Of a DNA stretch of 64,000 nucleotides, positions 38,839-64,000 are shown in pieces. The stretch lies in contig NC_090780.1 in NCBI RefSeq assembly GCF_040054535.1, forward strand, positions 3,120,001 through 3,184,000, in the 5' to 3' direction. Under the pieces are notes generated by a model. It was not told the DNA's origin. It ran no database searches and was given only the letters and a program-made list of their open reading frames with translations. The position numbers were made by a program, and so were the translations under genes. Each line of letters begins with the position of its first letter. The first letter of the stretch is position 1. This stretch comes from Antennarius striatus (lineage: Eukaryota > Chordata > Actinopteri > Lophiiformes > Antennariidae).

Positions 38839-41800
38839 TGGTTTCAGTAACTCTCCCCTCAGAACCAGTGATCTAATCTCTAATCTTTAATCTGCTCCCA
38901 CCTTCATCAGTTTACCGCCACCTCACACCCTTTATTCACAGACACTAGGGTGCAGCATTTACAAACTGATGGCCAGAGCAAATGCATTTTTCCAGCATTC
39001 AACAGCAGCAAATCATAAAGTGTCTGAAAGGTCTGAAAAATTCTTGGATGAGAAACACTTCAGCGAACTGGGCACTGACAAAAATGCCTGCATTAACACA
39101 CTGATGTGTAATTGAAGGACACCCATACATGCAATCGTACCAGCTTCCACCACTGGGGTAACCTCTGCTCAGTGTATTATAGTGTAGCCCTAATTTGATT
39201 GGAGGAGCTTTACACTGACAGGTTAATGCTGCATATATTACTTGTATTTGTAAAGTTGTACAGATCTCTTGTCCTTCAACCAGACATGAACTGAAATTTT
39301 ATTTTCTTACCATTTAAGTTATTGCATTTTATTATTTTTTTTGGAAGATCTCTCCAAGAACATTGTGAACTTTGTGAAGAATCCATCAACACTGTCAATG
39401 TATGACAACAAAATGAAATGATTTTGATGAAGGAGGTTATGGGAGTCATAGCAACAATCTCCCATCTTTATTTTGATTTTTGATATGACATTTGAAGTTC
39501 TGTTGATTCATAGTCCAGCAAGAAGGATTGTGTGAACTAAATGTACATTTTGTGGTGTGATCACTGCAATCATAAACATTTTTTTCACAAAATATAGATA
39601 AAAAACCCCGCATGTTGATGTGAATTGTAATCACAGGGTTATAAGAGAGATTACTTCCTTTGGAGCAGTTTCATTTTTGGGGGAAATTATCTTCTTCATG
39701 TTCTTACCAAAGGTGAAACAAGAAGATTTATGTCAACCTCATGTCTGTAGGGTAAACATGTAGCTGTGATTAATCTAACAGATTATAGTCTCTGGAAACT
39801 GCTGGAAACTGTTCAAAGGTAACAAAATGTTATGTCTTTTTGTTTCATGTGTTTAAAAAAAAAGTGTAAAATTTTTTTTTTACTTCACAAGTACTTACTT
39901 CACATGTCAGAACATTTCTTGCCTCTGAGCAGCTCTCCAGACTCCAGGAAGTTACTGATCCCAGACAGGAAATAGTCCACCATATACCCCTTGTACTGTA
40001 CAATGGAAAATTTTCTTTACAACATAACACACATTTTATGTTAAGATAACCTAAGCTAAATTTAGCATAGAGATAGCTTGTTACCTGCAGCATGAGAATG
40101 GTTATGATGTCATATGATAACATCAAAGCTGTTCACGTGATCAACTCACAGACACTTTCAATGAAAACATATTGAGGTAATCTTGACAATGTTTGTGGTT
40201 GGGCGTCTCACGACTTCAGAAATACTTTGGCATTATTTGTCCTCAATTGTGTGCTTTAGTTCACCGGTTATGCTGGCATCTGGGAGGTTTTGTTAAATTC
40301 TTTGTCTTTTTCATCTCACCTTTTTTTTTTTTAACATAATCAGCACCAGTTCAGCACCCGTGTTGTTTTTACTACCTGGCCTCCGATGAAGGCAATATGA
40401 GCTGGAAACTCGAGCTCAATCAGTGGAAACTTGCATGTTAGAGCATAAATTCCCCCTTTGTAGAATGTTAATATGTGCAGAATTATATGTGGCACTCTGT
40501 CGACGTGATGACCTAAAGATGAACCATTTCGCTTTCGGTTACTGTTCGCTTTGTTCCAGAGTCTAATTTCTGGTGTTCTTTTGTCTCGTTCTTATAAATT
40601 CCAGGTATTTTATTGTTTCAGATTTTGTTCTCTGCACGACATCAGGGTTCTTTCATCCTCTGACATGTATTCAAATCTGCAGCACGGCTTCTTACCCTGT
40701 GTTGCAGTAGTTTCAGTTTCCTCTTACATCAGCCTAATTGAACTTCCCTGACAGTTGAGCTCATGAGAACCTACAGATTTGTTAATTCTGTGCAATTTCA
40801 TGCCTGTTCACAACTTATCAGACCCTAAAAGCCCAAGAACACAGATGAGGGTTTAATTACACTACGTTGATAAATTTGAGTTGTGTGATTTTCATTGTAA
40901 GCCACTGTATTTGCCTTGAAGTGTCTTAAATCTGTTATTGGTGTTTTGTGTGCTAAACAGTGCCGCCTATTTCTTTGGGATTTTCCTTTGGAGTGCAATA
41001 GTTGTTTTACAACAATGGTAAAATGTGACCTAATTTAACAAATCAGTCATGTGATGTCAAACTTGCATCACTTAGTTACATAATGTGTTCACAGAGTAGA
41101 CCACATATTTATGGAAAAATGATTTTTTTTTCTCTGCTATTGCAAAGAGATGAAGATAATGGGTTTCGTATTGATCCCATGTTATGTTGATTCAATGATA
41201 ATTTTGCTTGTGCGTAGTTGCAAGTAGGCATCACAACCAAATCTATTAAAAACCAGAAGGTCAGTGTAGGTCAAAACATCCGCTGGGGATGGATTTTGTT
41301 TTTCGCTGCTGTCTTTCATAATTCACCCTATGCTAACACTAACTCTAGCTACTCTCTAATATAGCTCACAGCCTACAGCTGTATCAAAAAGGGACTCACT
41401 CTGGCTTTGAAAGCAGCAGTTTGACTGTGTTTACTAATTGGCCCTTAATTCTAGCCGAAACTCTGCAGTTTGTTATTATCTCAGTAAAATAATAGTCTTG
41501 TAATGATATCTTCTGAATATCGCTGAAGACATCTTTTGAATGTGTTATTTTGAAGTTTTTCAGATCGCATTCTTACAAAGAATACGTGATGCCAAATAAC
41601 ATCAAAGCCATGTTACTACATCATAATTAATCTTCACTGTAGATGTAATATAGCAGTTTAAAACATTAGTCACATAAATTGTAATGTGTTAATAATGAAC
41701 TGCATTGTATTCCATCTTGGACAACAGATGTCGTAGATATAAATTTTCATTGAAGTATACTGATCATCTTGGGCTGGCCCTGGGAATATTATTAATCTAT

Positions 41801-42070
41801 ATTATGTATACCTTTCAGTGTAGATATATACCACCAAATTGCACACAAATTAATAACTATATTCTATTCTAGCTAGCTGTGTGACCTTAATATATTTGTA
41901 TACCGTTTGCAGTAATTCCATCAGCATTGTAGTAATCATATTTAGCTTTATACTATGTTTCATGTTGATTGTAACAAAATGCCTGATGACACTTATTTGC
42001 CGGGTATTTCCAAATGTAAAAAAAGGGAATTGTCAATTTGTTTACTAATAAAAGATTGACAAATATATTG
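38839..42070 (+). other. Long rab22a 3' UTR (predicted)
   Basis: No other gene is recognisable after the rab22a stop, and the first strong AATAAA followed by a GT-rich stretch is at 42047. Human RAB22A also has a multi-kilobase 3' UTR. The sequence is AT-rich; open frames inside it (for example 40551-40751) show no protein similarity. Confidence 0.55.
42047..42052 (+). terminator. Poly(A) signal AATAAA, probable end of rab22a
   Basis: AATAAA is followed 20-30 bases later by TGTGTTTGTC, a GT-rich downstream element. This is the best canonical signal between rab22a and vapb. Confidence 0.6.
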
Positions 42071-43440
42071 TGTTTGTCATTTTCTTATCTAGTTCCTTGG
42101 GGAATACAGTGACAGACTTGTGAGAGATTGCTAGTGTTGCTCAGTTGGAAAGAAGTGACCCGATTATATACAGTATATATATATATTTAGATGTGACACT
42201 TGAGATGCATGTTTGGCAGGCAGAGGGCTTTTCACTGCACTCTTCGTGACACTGAGACAGCAAAACACATGTTCACAACCAAACTCCCAGCAGGTTTAAA
42301 ACTAATCGTATCCAGTGCTTGAACAGTTTGAGGCTCATCGTTTCAAAACATTGTGGATAATTTGAAAATATGAAACATGTAATGATTTTATATTTTAATA
42401 ATAAATCTTGATGTAAATTTTTACATGTGTTTAACTTAGGGAGTATTTGAGGCATCAGTATTACAATGAAATGTCACATGGCCTTCCATTAACAAAGAGA
42501 AGAGAATGAAATGCAACTTGACACGTTAAGTCGTTGAAAGGTACTCATTGGTGTATTTCTGTTAGAATAATTTTGTCATTAAGCTGAATCATGTCAAGGA
42601 AATAAGACATTTTCATGTGTTTCATGGTTATTTACTTTGTGCTGATGCTGTAATCTAACATTGATCAAATTCTATTCTGTATTAAATGCTAAAGTGTGCC
42701 AAGGTGTTAGTTTTGTTCTAGTTTACTGATGCACAGAGCAATAATTACTATTACAGTACTTAATCATTTGTTGTGCTATATTAATTTCTCTTTGTCATTA
42801 TGAGAAACTTCACATTACAGCCTCTGGATTAATACATTAGTTGCATTACATTTTTTATTTACAAGTGTAACATGAATATAATATTTTAAAATGATTTATG
42901 CTTACAGTTCAAATAAACTGTATAATATATCTTCTAGTCAGCCCAAGGTGCACTTTTCTATATTAGGGGAAATTTAAAAAAAAGTCATTAAAACACAAGA
43001 AGGGCACATATTAAAAAAAGAAGACCCCCCCCCCCCTAAAACTGGCTGAATTAAAGAGAGGGTTTAAAGAAATGTCACATATTTTGTTAGTGACAGAATC
43101 AAAAATAATTCATGGCTGTTTTTTTCATGGGGTAATTAGAACGTGAAATTACGTGACCCATTTTATATTATAAAATTAGTTCTTACAGGTTTAAATATAC
43201 GGGGATGTGTGGAAACAATATAGCCTAGGATCAAACAGGGAAACCTATGACGAGACACTGCCTAAATTACATTGACATTGTACTAACAATTAACATAATC
43301 CCCAGTTGATATTGTATTATTGTATCTGTATTTCAATGAAAACTTCAAATTAGTAGAAGTATGTATTAGTGGGAAACACAAGAAGTACAGTCCGATTTAC
43401 CAAAAATAAAAAAGAATGCCAATTATAAAAGAGATCACTG
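42071..43440. other. rab22a-vapb intergenic region
   Basis: AT-rich spacer with a C homopolymer at 43025-43036. No gene or classified repeat was seen. Confidence 0.5.
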
Positions 43441-43746
43441 AAGGTGATGTACTGTACTGTACTTTGTGATCAGCAGAGGTGTGCGCCCAGGCATTAGCCG
43501 CCACCCTCCCGCCGGATGGCTATGCAGAGGCAGTGACGTCACCGGGCTGTCTCTCAGTCCCTTCCTGCTGCATCACAACAGCCGCTAGTAGCTCGAGTAG
43601 CACCAGTGACCGGGGTGACAGGAGATCCACAGCTAATTCATTGATACGAGGACTCTACTGAGGACGCAGGACTCGGACATCTCTTAGCACGGGGCTTACC
43701 GACAGAAACAGTAGCAGTGCGATAACCCCGCTCCAGCTGTTGGGAG
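43441..43746 (+). promoter_or_regulatory. vapb promoter / 5' leader with a CRE
   Basis: GC-richer block directly before the vapb ATG, in contrast to the AT-rich spacer on its left. It holds a perfect palindromic cAMP response element TGACGTCA at 43534-43541. The transcription start is probably in or just downstream of this block. Confidence 0.55.
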
Positions 43747-58363
<14,617 letters not shown>

Positions 58364-58807
58364 GTAAGTATTTGACGTTACTCCTCCTCTCTCTTCACCT
58401 AAGCTCCTCAGGTTTTACTGGTACTACAGACTGAAATCAAACACGTTGAGGGAAACAATCTGTCTGCCTTATTATCAGCATCTCAGGCTTCAGCAGGATG
58501 ACATTTTTAGTAATCTTTAGTTTTTATCAAATATAAAAAATGAAAACAAATCATTTACTGTACATGCGTTTGATTATAAATACTTATCTCGTAGATAATT
58601 TTTAAAGATGATTTAATATTAAATCTTGCTGCTCTGCTGTATCTGCCTCCTTATTTATTATTTATATTTTGTATTTCTGCCCCGACTCTTATCCACTTTC
58701 ATTTAATTCTCTCACCCTTAGTTCACATTTCAACTACGGTCATTGAAATGTGAATAGCATTGACCATACCCGAAAGGGTTAATAAGCTGCGACAAGACCG
58801 CCCACCT

Positions 58808-58905
58808 TCAGAACTGACGAAGCCTCTTGGATGAGAGGGGAAACATTTTCAAGAAACTTTCTTAGCATTCAGTGGATTCATTTAAACAGCTTCGGATAAA
58901 GTGGA
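58808..58905. repeat. Dispersed fish repeat beside the LTR element
   Basis: CAGAACTGACGAAGCCTCTT continues into GATGAGAGGGGAAACATTTT and CAAGAAACTTTCTTAG, a string I associate with a widespread teleost interspersed repeat of uncertain class. It ends about 30 bp before the LTR. Confidence 0.5.
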
Positions 58906-58938
58906 CATTTGACTATTCAATTGTTTTACCACCAACAT

Positions 58939-59556
58939 TGTCACGACCCGGCTCGTGAGCCATGACAGAAAGTGGAGATACGCAGTCTTTCAGGAAAAAT
59001 TAATACATTTATTTTACAAAAATAACTGCAAAGCAAACATCTGTCAATTATGAGGTGTGTAAATCAGTATTATCAGTGTGTCTGTAAATGGATGAATGGA
59101 AGATGGTGGGTGTTGCATGAAAGAAACTAACAAACAGAAGCCAACCAAACACAAACATGGTGCCGTCGTCAGGATCAGGTGAGAAGAGCAGAGCAGAGAG
59201 GGAGCCAACCAAGGAAGGTCTGAGACAGCTGATCTTAAATTACCTCACTGGGAGACTGGCCAGGCTCCCAGTTAGAGGGCTGCGACTACTTGCTGATTAC
59301 CGGCAGAATGCAATCACAGACAGACACACCCACCACATACACACACAGCAGCAGGTCCTGCCATGCAGGAGGCGGTCACACCCCCTTCCATAAGAACGGG
59401 GTCCCAACCCCGGAACCACATACTCCCCACTATACCCAATTAATTTTAACTAACAGAACTACAAACAGAAAAGTATTTCAGCAAAAATGCGTTATACCAA
59501 AGGAAAACAACACTGACCTGATGCTTGTCATCCACTGTTACTCAACCCTGCCACCA
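58939..59556 (-). mobile_element. Putative 3' LTR of the gypsy element
   Basis: The segment is bounded by TG (58939) and CA (59556) and has the end TGTCACGACCCGGCTCGTGA. On the reverse strand it is preceded by the purine tract GAGGGGGAGGGG (59558-59572), placed like a polypurine tract, and contains AATAAA (reverse complement at 59008-59013) near its far end. The second LTR copy is not in the window, so both boundaries are inferred from motifs. Confidence 0.6.
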
Positions 59557-59666
59557 TGCCCCTCCCCCTCAGAAACCTGGCAACAGTGGGAAGCAATTTA
59601 AGAGGGAGAAAGGGAGCGCACAGGTATGAGACAAGGAGATAACTTGCATTCTCTTGACATGGATGA

Positions 59667-59843
59667 TTACTGATAAGGCGCTCTGGACAAATCGTCCGCC
59701 ACCACATTGTCCGAGCCCTTAATATGTCTATACTGCAGGGAGTTAAGAAAAGTTAAGGGGTTGTGGTCAGTGTAGACCACCACAGGCACAACACCAGAAC
59801 CTACATACACATCAAAATGTTTTAATGCCCATATGGTTGCATA
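59667..59843 (-). pseudogene. Gypsy RNase H remnant, fused in frame to the captured coiled coil
   Basis: ATIWALKHFDVYVGSG, YTDHNPLTFLNSLQ and HIKGSDNVVADDLSRAP are Ty3/gypsy RNase H and end-of-RNase H motifs. The stretch normally found between the NSLQ and RHIKG motifs is missing, so about 20 residues were deleted in frame. The 78-codon frame 59667-59900 begins in the DLG5-like part (ARKERTEAIIQRDQLLREY) and passes straight into RNase H. The catalytic N-terminal half of RNase H and all of integrase are absent. Confidence 0.8.
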
Positions 59844-60530
59844 CTCTCGGAGCAACTGATCCCTCTGAATGATGGCCTCCGTCCTCTCCTTGCGGGCCAC
59901 ATCTCCTCCCGAACCATCTCAGTGTCTTTGCAAGCCTGACTCAGGTCCTTCTGGGCCTCGGCCCTGTCTTTCACCTCGTGGCAGTATTTCTCCAGCAGCT
60001 CGTTCTTCTCGCAAATCGCCTTGTCGTGGTCCACCAGTGACGAGTTCAGCTTCTGTTTCAGTGCCTCCAGCTCTTCACTGGCCACCCTTCTCTCTGAGGA
60101 GATGTTCGTCAGTCGGGCCTCCGCTGCCTCCAGCTCCGTCTGCAGCTTGTCAAGCTCGTTGATCACCTGGTCGCGCTCGCTCATTATAAGACGGCACTTG
60201 TTGAACACAGAGTCCCTCTCTACCTTATACTTCTCTCAGTCCTTGGCTGCCTTTAACTGCAGGTTCTTGTAGCGCGTCACTTGTGACTGCAGGTGCTCCA
60301 TCTCCCTCCGCAGCTTCTTGTTTTGAGCTGAGGACTTGTTCAGCTCCTGCTGCACTGAATCAAACCTCCTCTTGGAGATGGAATACTGCTGCTGGTAGTG
60401 CATGGCCGAGTCTCGCTGTTGGAGCAATGCAGCCATCTGCTACTGCAGCTTTTGGTTCTCCTCGTCGACCTGCTCCAGGCGGCTCAGGTCCGCATTGTGA
60501 CTGGCCACCACAGGAGGCGGCGGAACGCCA
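59844..60530 (-). pseudogene. DLG5-like coiled-coil sequence captured inside the gypsy element
   Basis: About 690 bp of coiled-coil coding on the same strand as gag. Diagnostic strings: LIMSERDQVINELDKLQTE, LLEKYCHEVKDRAEAQK, QACKDTEMVREE, QQELNKSSAQNKKLRREMEH. These resemble the N-terminal coiled coil of the membrane-associated guanylate kinase DLG5, as I recall that family; other long coiled-coil proteins are less likely. The frame runs through without any intron and is broken by a TAG (60440-60442), a TGA (60236-60238) and a frameshift near 59905. In vertebrate DLG5 this region is spread over several exons, so an mRNA origin is inferred. Borders: protease-like coding ends near 60531-60545; RNase H starts near 59843. 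It replaces the reverse transcriptase. Confidence 0.75.
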
Positions 60531-61743
60531 GCCCTCCTGCAACACCATTCCCTAAAATTAGTGTGATACCCTCAATTGGCAGCGCCGGACGCATGCCAAC
60601 AGTCACGCGGCCTTCAAACAGGTCGCAATACAGCATAACGTTATGCAACAGCACCTGCAGAACTTTCATGCCCATTCCCAAAACAGGAACAGAGCACCCT
60701 GTGTCACTTTCCTCTGAAAAACGGCAGCACTGAAGCCTGGATGAATGAGTAAAAGGTAGCAGTGTCCCGTAGTATCTTAACCAGCACCTTGACACCACTT
60801 CCAACCAGGGAAACAAAGCCATCGGACACAAAAGGCAGAAAAGAGTCAAGCTCACCAGCTTTTACCTGAATCTTTACACTTGCCGCATCCACAGCAGACA
60901 ATATAGGCATCGACACGGCCAGACACGCACCCTTTGCCTGTCCAGCAGGACCATTCTGTTTAGATTTATTTTTAAAAGCATAACAGTCTGCTTTCCAATG
61001 CTCTTTTTTATGACAATAGTTACAGATCTTATCTGAACTATGCATGCCACGATCTTTCAACTCAGATATACCTGGAGGAACAGCAGAATATGTGCCTGGA
61101 GTAACAGAAGAGTATGCACCAACTGCATCAGCACTCTCCCAAAAACCAGCACCACGAGTGCGTAATCCCCCAAAATTACGCTTGTGCGTTAAGACAAAAT
61201 CATCTGCAATAGCAGCTGCTGCAGCAGCAGTTTTCACCTTCTGATCGCTGATATACGTGGCAATATTCTCCGATACGGAAATCTTAAACTGTTCCAACAC
61301 TACTAAGTCACACAGCTGATCAAAAGTGTTCACCTCCAATGCAGAACACCAGTGCGTAAAATGCGCGGTCAGATCACGGGCAAATTCAAGGTACATCTGC
61401 TTAACTCCCTCCACATCCGAAACCACTGGCGATAAGCCTCGGGGACTCATAGCTCATAAGCTTCCAACACACCTGTTTTAACTGCCGAATAGTCTTGACT
61501 ATCTGCAGAAGACAATGACAAGTAGGCCTCCTGCGCTCTACCTGTCAGTGCGCACTGCAGCATCAATGTGCACGCAGACTCCGGCCACTTCCTTGTGCCT
61601 GCCACACGCTCAAACATTACAAAAAATGTCTCTGGGTCCCTCTCATTAAATTTAGGCAACAATTTCAAGTTACCCAATACATCAAACTTCTCCTCTGTAG
61701 GCACTGTCACTCTCGACAGAACCATCAGCCGACAATGTCCCAC
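60531..61743 (-). pseudogene. Gypsy Gag (capsid, zinc knuckle) and protease remnant
   Basis: Capsid-type motifs LPKFNERDPETFF and LQCALTGRAQEAYL (61447-61743) continue after a stop and frameshift near 61440 into YLEFARDLTAHF, TYISDQKV and DDFVLTHKRNFGG. A CX2CX4HX4C zinc knuckle (CNYCHKKEHWKADC) follows, then an aspartic protease region in two frames; the active-site triad DTG reads DTA. Later protease strings SEESDTGCSVPVLGMGM and RPALPIEGITLILGN are in another frame. Non-functional. Confidence 0.82.
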
Positions 61744-61744
61744 T

Positions 61745-63355
61745 TCTAATTAAATCAAGCTTATTCATTTATGTATTTGTTCAGTTTATTTTCTTCTTTC
61801 CAGACATGTTATTACAACAGACTTCACTTTCATCTGTGTTGAGACATCAGCAACAACATCCGAAAAGAAAAAATAGGGTTGACTGGTAGAAGCCATTGGC
61901 TTATAAGGTTTCCGTCCCCTAAATCATCAACATCTCTCTCATTACAGCACATTGTCAACCAATTCATACATTGCATGACACAAATCAATTTCAATTATTT
62001 TATTTTGGTACATTGTTGTTTTAATCCGTACATTCAGTCCAATAGATGTGCATCTTTGCACACCTCTTTGTCAATTCTTGAGAAGAGTCCAAATTTTGTT
62101 AATGTTCATTTTGTTATTCCTTTCAAGGGTTGTTTCTGGTCAATTGTGTCCTTGTTTACTCAGCATTCCTTTCCTTTCCACTTTCGTAGCAGTCATAACA
62201 TCTTGCATGTACTCAGTTACTGCATAAAGGTTACAGTGACATTTGTTTCACAGGATTGACAACATGAAGTTTAATTCGTCATAACAGTACAGTCCTTTAA
62301 TCATCATTCACGTCAAAAATATAACCTTGCAAAATCATTTTTTAAATGCTTTTTCAAAGGAAGTTAGAGTTCCCATACTCCTAATTTCATTATCCAGTTT
62401 ATTCAAATGTTTGACACCAGTGAACGATAATGAAAATGTTTTGAATGTTGTTCTTGCTTTTTTCTATACAAATGCTGTGTTTTCTCTTAGTTGGTAATTG
62501 GATTCATTAATCTGTATTTGTGATTGTATATTTTGAGGTAAATTGTTATTGTCAGCTTTATACATAAGTTGTACAGTTTTATAGCTTATGATATCATGTA
62601 TTTTCAGTAGTTCAGATTTAATAAATAAGTGGTTTTTGTGAGCTCTATAATGTTCATTGTGATTAATCCTTAAGGCTCTTTTCTGGGTCAGGAGTAAAGG
62701 TTGCAAGCCACTTTTATATGTGTTTCCCCATACTTCAGCACAGTAGTTCAGATAGGGCAGGGTTAGTGCACAATATATTATATGGAGTGCGTTCTGATTT
62801 AATAGTTTTTGGGTTTTCCAGAGTATGGATACACTTCTAGCTAACTTTATTTGCAGCTGTCTTAAATGAGGTTTCCATTTTAGCATCTCATCAATAATCA
62901 CTTCTAGCATTTTAAATTCATTAATCTGTTCAATATCTACATCATTCACCTTAATATTGATTTTATGTTTGCAACTTTTCTTCCCAAATAACATATACTT
63001 AGTTTTGGTTAGGTTCATGAATAATTTGTTTAAATCAAACCATAATTGCATCTTGGCTAATTCCTCGTTTACTGTTTGAGTTAGTTTGTTTATATCATTT
63101 CCTTTGCAAAGGATGGTTGTATCATCTGCAAAGAGTATCATTTTAAGTACCTTTGAAACCTTACATAAATCATTAATGTAAAGTATAAATAATTTTGGAC
63201 CCAACACTGACCCCTGTGGTACCCCACACACAATGTCTAATGTTTTTGATGTCCTCCCGCCCAGAGTGATGTACTGAGACCTCTCATGTAAATGAGAGAC
63301 CTCTCATGAAAATAACTATCCGAGGTGGCTTTAGAGCCATCTTGCCTGTTCAGAC
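61745..63355 (-). mobile_element. 5'-truncated non-LTR retrotransposon nested in gag
   Basis: It splits the Gag coding: the N-terminal part stops at about 63355 and coding resumes at 61743. The reverse strand has the C-terminal half of a reverse transcriptase of the Jockey/CR1/L2/Rex1 type, open without stops from about 63275 to 62464: GVPQGSVLGPKLFILYINDL, the catalytic FADDTT, and a C-terminal thumb-like region. About 700 bp of AT-rich 3' UTR follows. The endonuclease and RT N-terminus are missing. A CATGAGAGGTCTC motif is duplicated at the 5' break (63265-63312). Exact ends and target duplication could not be fixed. Confidence 0.78.
62464..63276 (-). pseudogene. Reverse transcriptase C-terminal fragment (LINE)
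   Basis: About 270 codons without interruption, from QYITLGGRTSK through the polymerase palm (YINDL; FADDTTILCKG) to LPQNIQSQIQINESNYQLRE and a stop at 62464. It lacks a start and the upstream finger and endonuclease regions, so it is a dead fragment, but the absence of stops implies a fairly recent insertion compared with the gypsy host element. Confidence 0.82.
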
Positions 63356-63695
63356 TGAAGATTGCAATTTTTCCACTGCCAGTTGCTTTTCAATTTCTGC
63401 ATTACACTTAATTTTATCACGTTCCAATTGCAACATCAGTATTTCTTTTTGCTGCTCAAATGTTAAACCACCGGCTGCCAATGGCGGAGACAAACCATCA
63501 GAGTTAACTAGACCAGGAGGTTGCTCCGGACCTCCAGCCAAAACACCCATAATATCTCTAATATTATTCTTCAACCGATTGTCAGGAACAACAACTTCAT
63601 AGTGCTCTGCTATGTTTAACAACTGTTCCTTCGTGCACCTGTCCAAAAACTCCTCTGCCAGAGCTTTAACGAAGTCCGATACCTCTGCCATCATA
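63353..63695 (-). pseudogene. Gypsy Gag N-terminal fragment
   Basis: Starts at MMAEVSDFVKALAEEF (ATG at 63695 or 63692), then CTKEQLLNIAEHY and a C-terminal helix rich in charged residues (EKQLAVEKL), the usual N-terminus of fish gypsy Gag proteins. The frame stops at 63350 just after the LINE junction. Upstream, 63700-64000 is the untranslated leader of the element. Confidence 0.75.
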
Positions 63696-64000
63696 CACAA
63701 CAGCTAGAGAATTAATTTTTATTACACAACCCGATACCATAGGCCAAAGCAAGTGCCAACACGGTGCCTACACACAAACAGAGCGCACAATCCCCTCTAT
63801 CTAACCCCCTCTAATCTATCCAGTTCTTACCTTACTCCACTCATCCCTAGTCTTCATGCAGTGACAATGGCAGGTACTTACGCACTCAATACCGATAGCA
63901 CAGAAAAGGCAACCAAATAATGGCAACCTCCCCGAAACTACGGCTGTGCCCCTGAGCAATTGCTCTAACCACGTTCACTACAACACTATGGAAAAAAACC

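Larger units (their letters stand above)
58939..64000 (-). mobile_element. Decayed chimeric Ty3/gypsy LTR element, antisense in a vapb intron, right end outside window
   Basis: Order on the reverse strand: leader (about 64000-63700), Gag N-terminus, nested LINE, rest of Gag with zinc knuckle, protease, DLG5-like coiled coil, RNase H remnant, polypurine tract, 3' LTR. No reverse transcriptase or integrase coding was found: the RNase H stop lies only about 110 bp from the LTR and the protease abuts the coiled coil. Multiple frameshifts and stops show it is dead. The 5' LTR should lie beyond 64000. The host sequence inside makes it a transducing, non-autonomous element. Confidence 0.82.

Noticed and set aside
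38839-42070. A further small gene in the long region after rab22a.
   Set aside because: No frame with conserved character was found; AT-rich sequence ending in a poly(A) signal fits a long 3' UTR.
63700-64000. Possible 5' LTR of the gypsy element.
   Set aside because: The LTR end TGTCACGACCCGGCTC seen at 58939 is not repeated here; the stretch fits the untranslated leader, so the 5' LTR must be outside the window.

Overview
This is vertebrate nuclear DNA, almost certainly from a teleost fish. The genes are multi-exon with GT-AG introns, proteins match vertebrate families end to end, dinucleotide microsatellites are long, and the transposon mix (hAT and pogo-like MITEs, RTE and CR1/L2/Jockey-type LINEs, Ty3/gypsy with a zinc-knuckle Gag) is typical of fish. 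Six protein-coding genes were reconstructed exon by exon with consistent reading frames. No tRNA, rRNA or CRISPR array was seen.

Left block (1-18.6 kb): a ceramide synthase gene (cers5, +; nine exons at 2906-12530, first exon not found), then convergent cox14 (-; a 58-59 aa single coding exon at 13409-13588), head-to-head with bcdin3d (+; two exons at 14836-15807). In human these genes map to 12q13.

Right block (18.6-64 kb): a PPP4R1-family HEAT-repeat gene (-; 20 coding exons at 18603-31742, open for 981 codons), head-to-head across 522 bp with rab22a (+; seven exons at 32265-38838, 194 aa), then the first four exons of vapb (+; 43747-58363), which runs off the right edge. PPP4R1-like, RAB22A and VAPB are neighbours at human 20q13.32, so the HEAT gene is best called ppp4r1l. 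The human copy of that locus is regarded as a pseudogene or non-coding transcript, while here the frame is complete. The intergenic region between ppp4r1l and rab22a looks like a bidirectional promoter, with a 16-bp palindrome containing a CLEAR/E-box site and YY1-type ATGGCG motifs.

The most unusual object lies antisense in the vapb intron after exon 4 (58.9-64 kb). It is a decayed Ty3/gypsy LTR element whose reverse transcriptase and integrase regions are missing. Between its protease and an RNase H remnant sits about 0.7 kb of intron-free coiled-coil coding sequence resembling the host gene DLG5. The downstream join is in frame (coiled coil directly into RNase H). A 5'-truncated LINE is nested in its gag. 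This looks like a retrotransposon that captured host mRNA sequence.

The six host genes do not form one pathway. They cover ceramide synthesis (cers5), cytochrome c oxidase assembly (cox14), small-RNA 5' methylation (bcdin3d), PP4 phosphatase regulation (ppp4r1l), early endosome traffic (rab22a) and ER contact sites (vapb).
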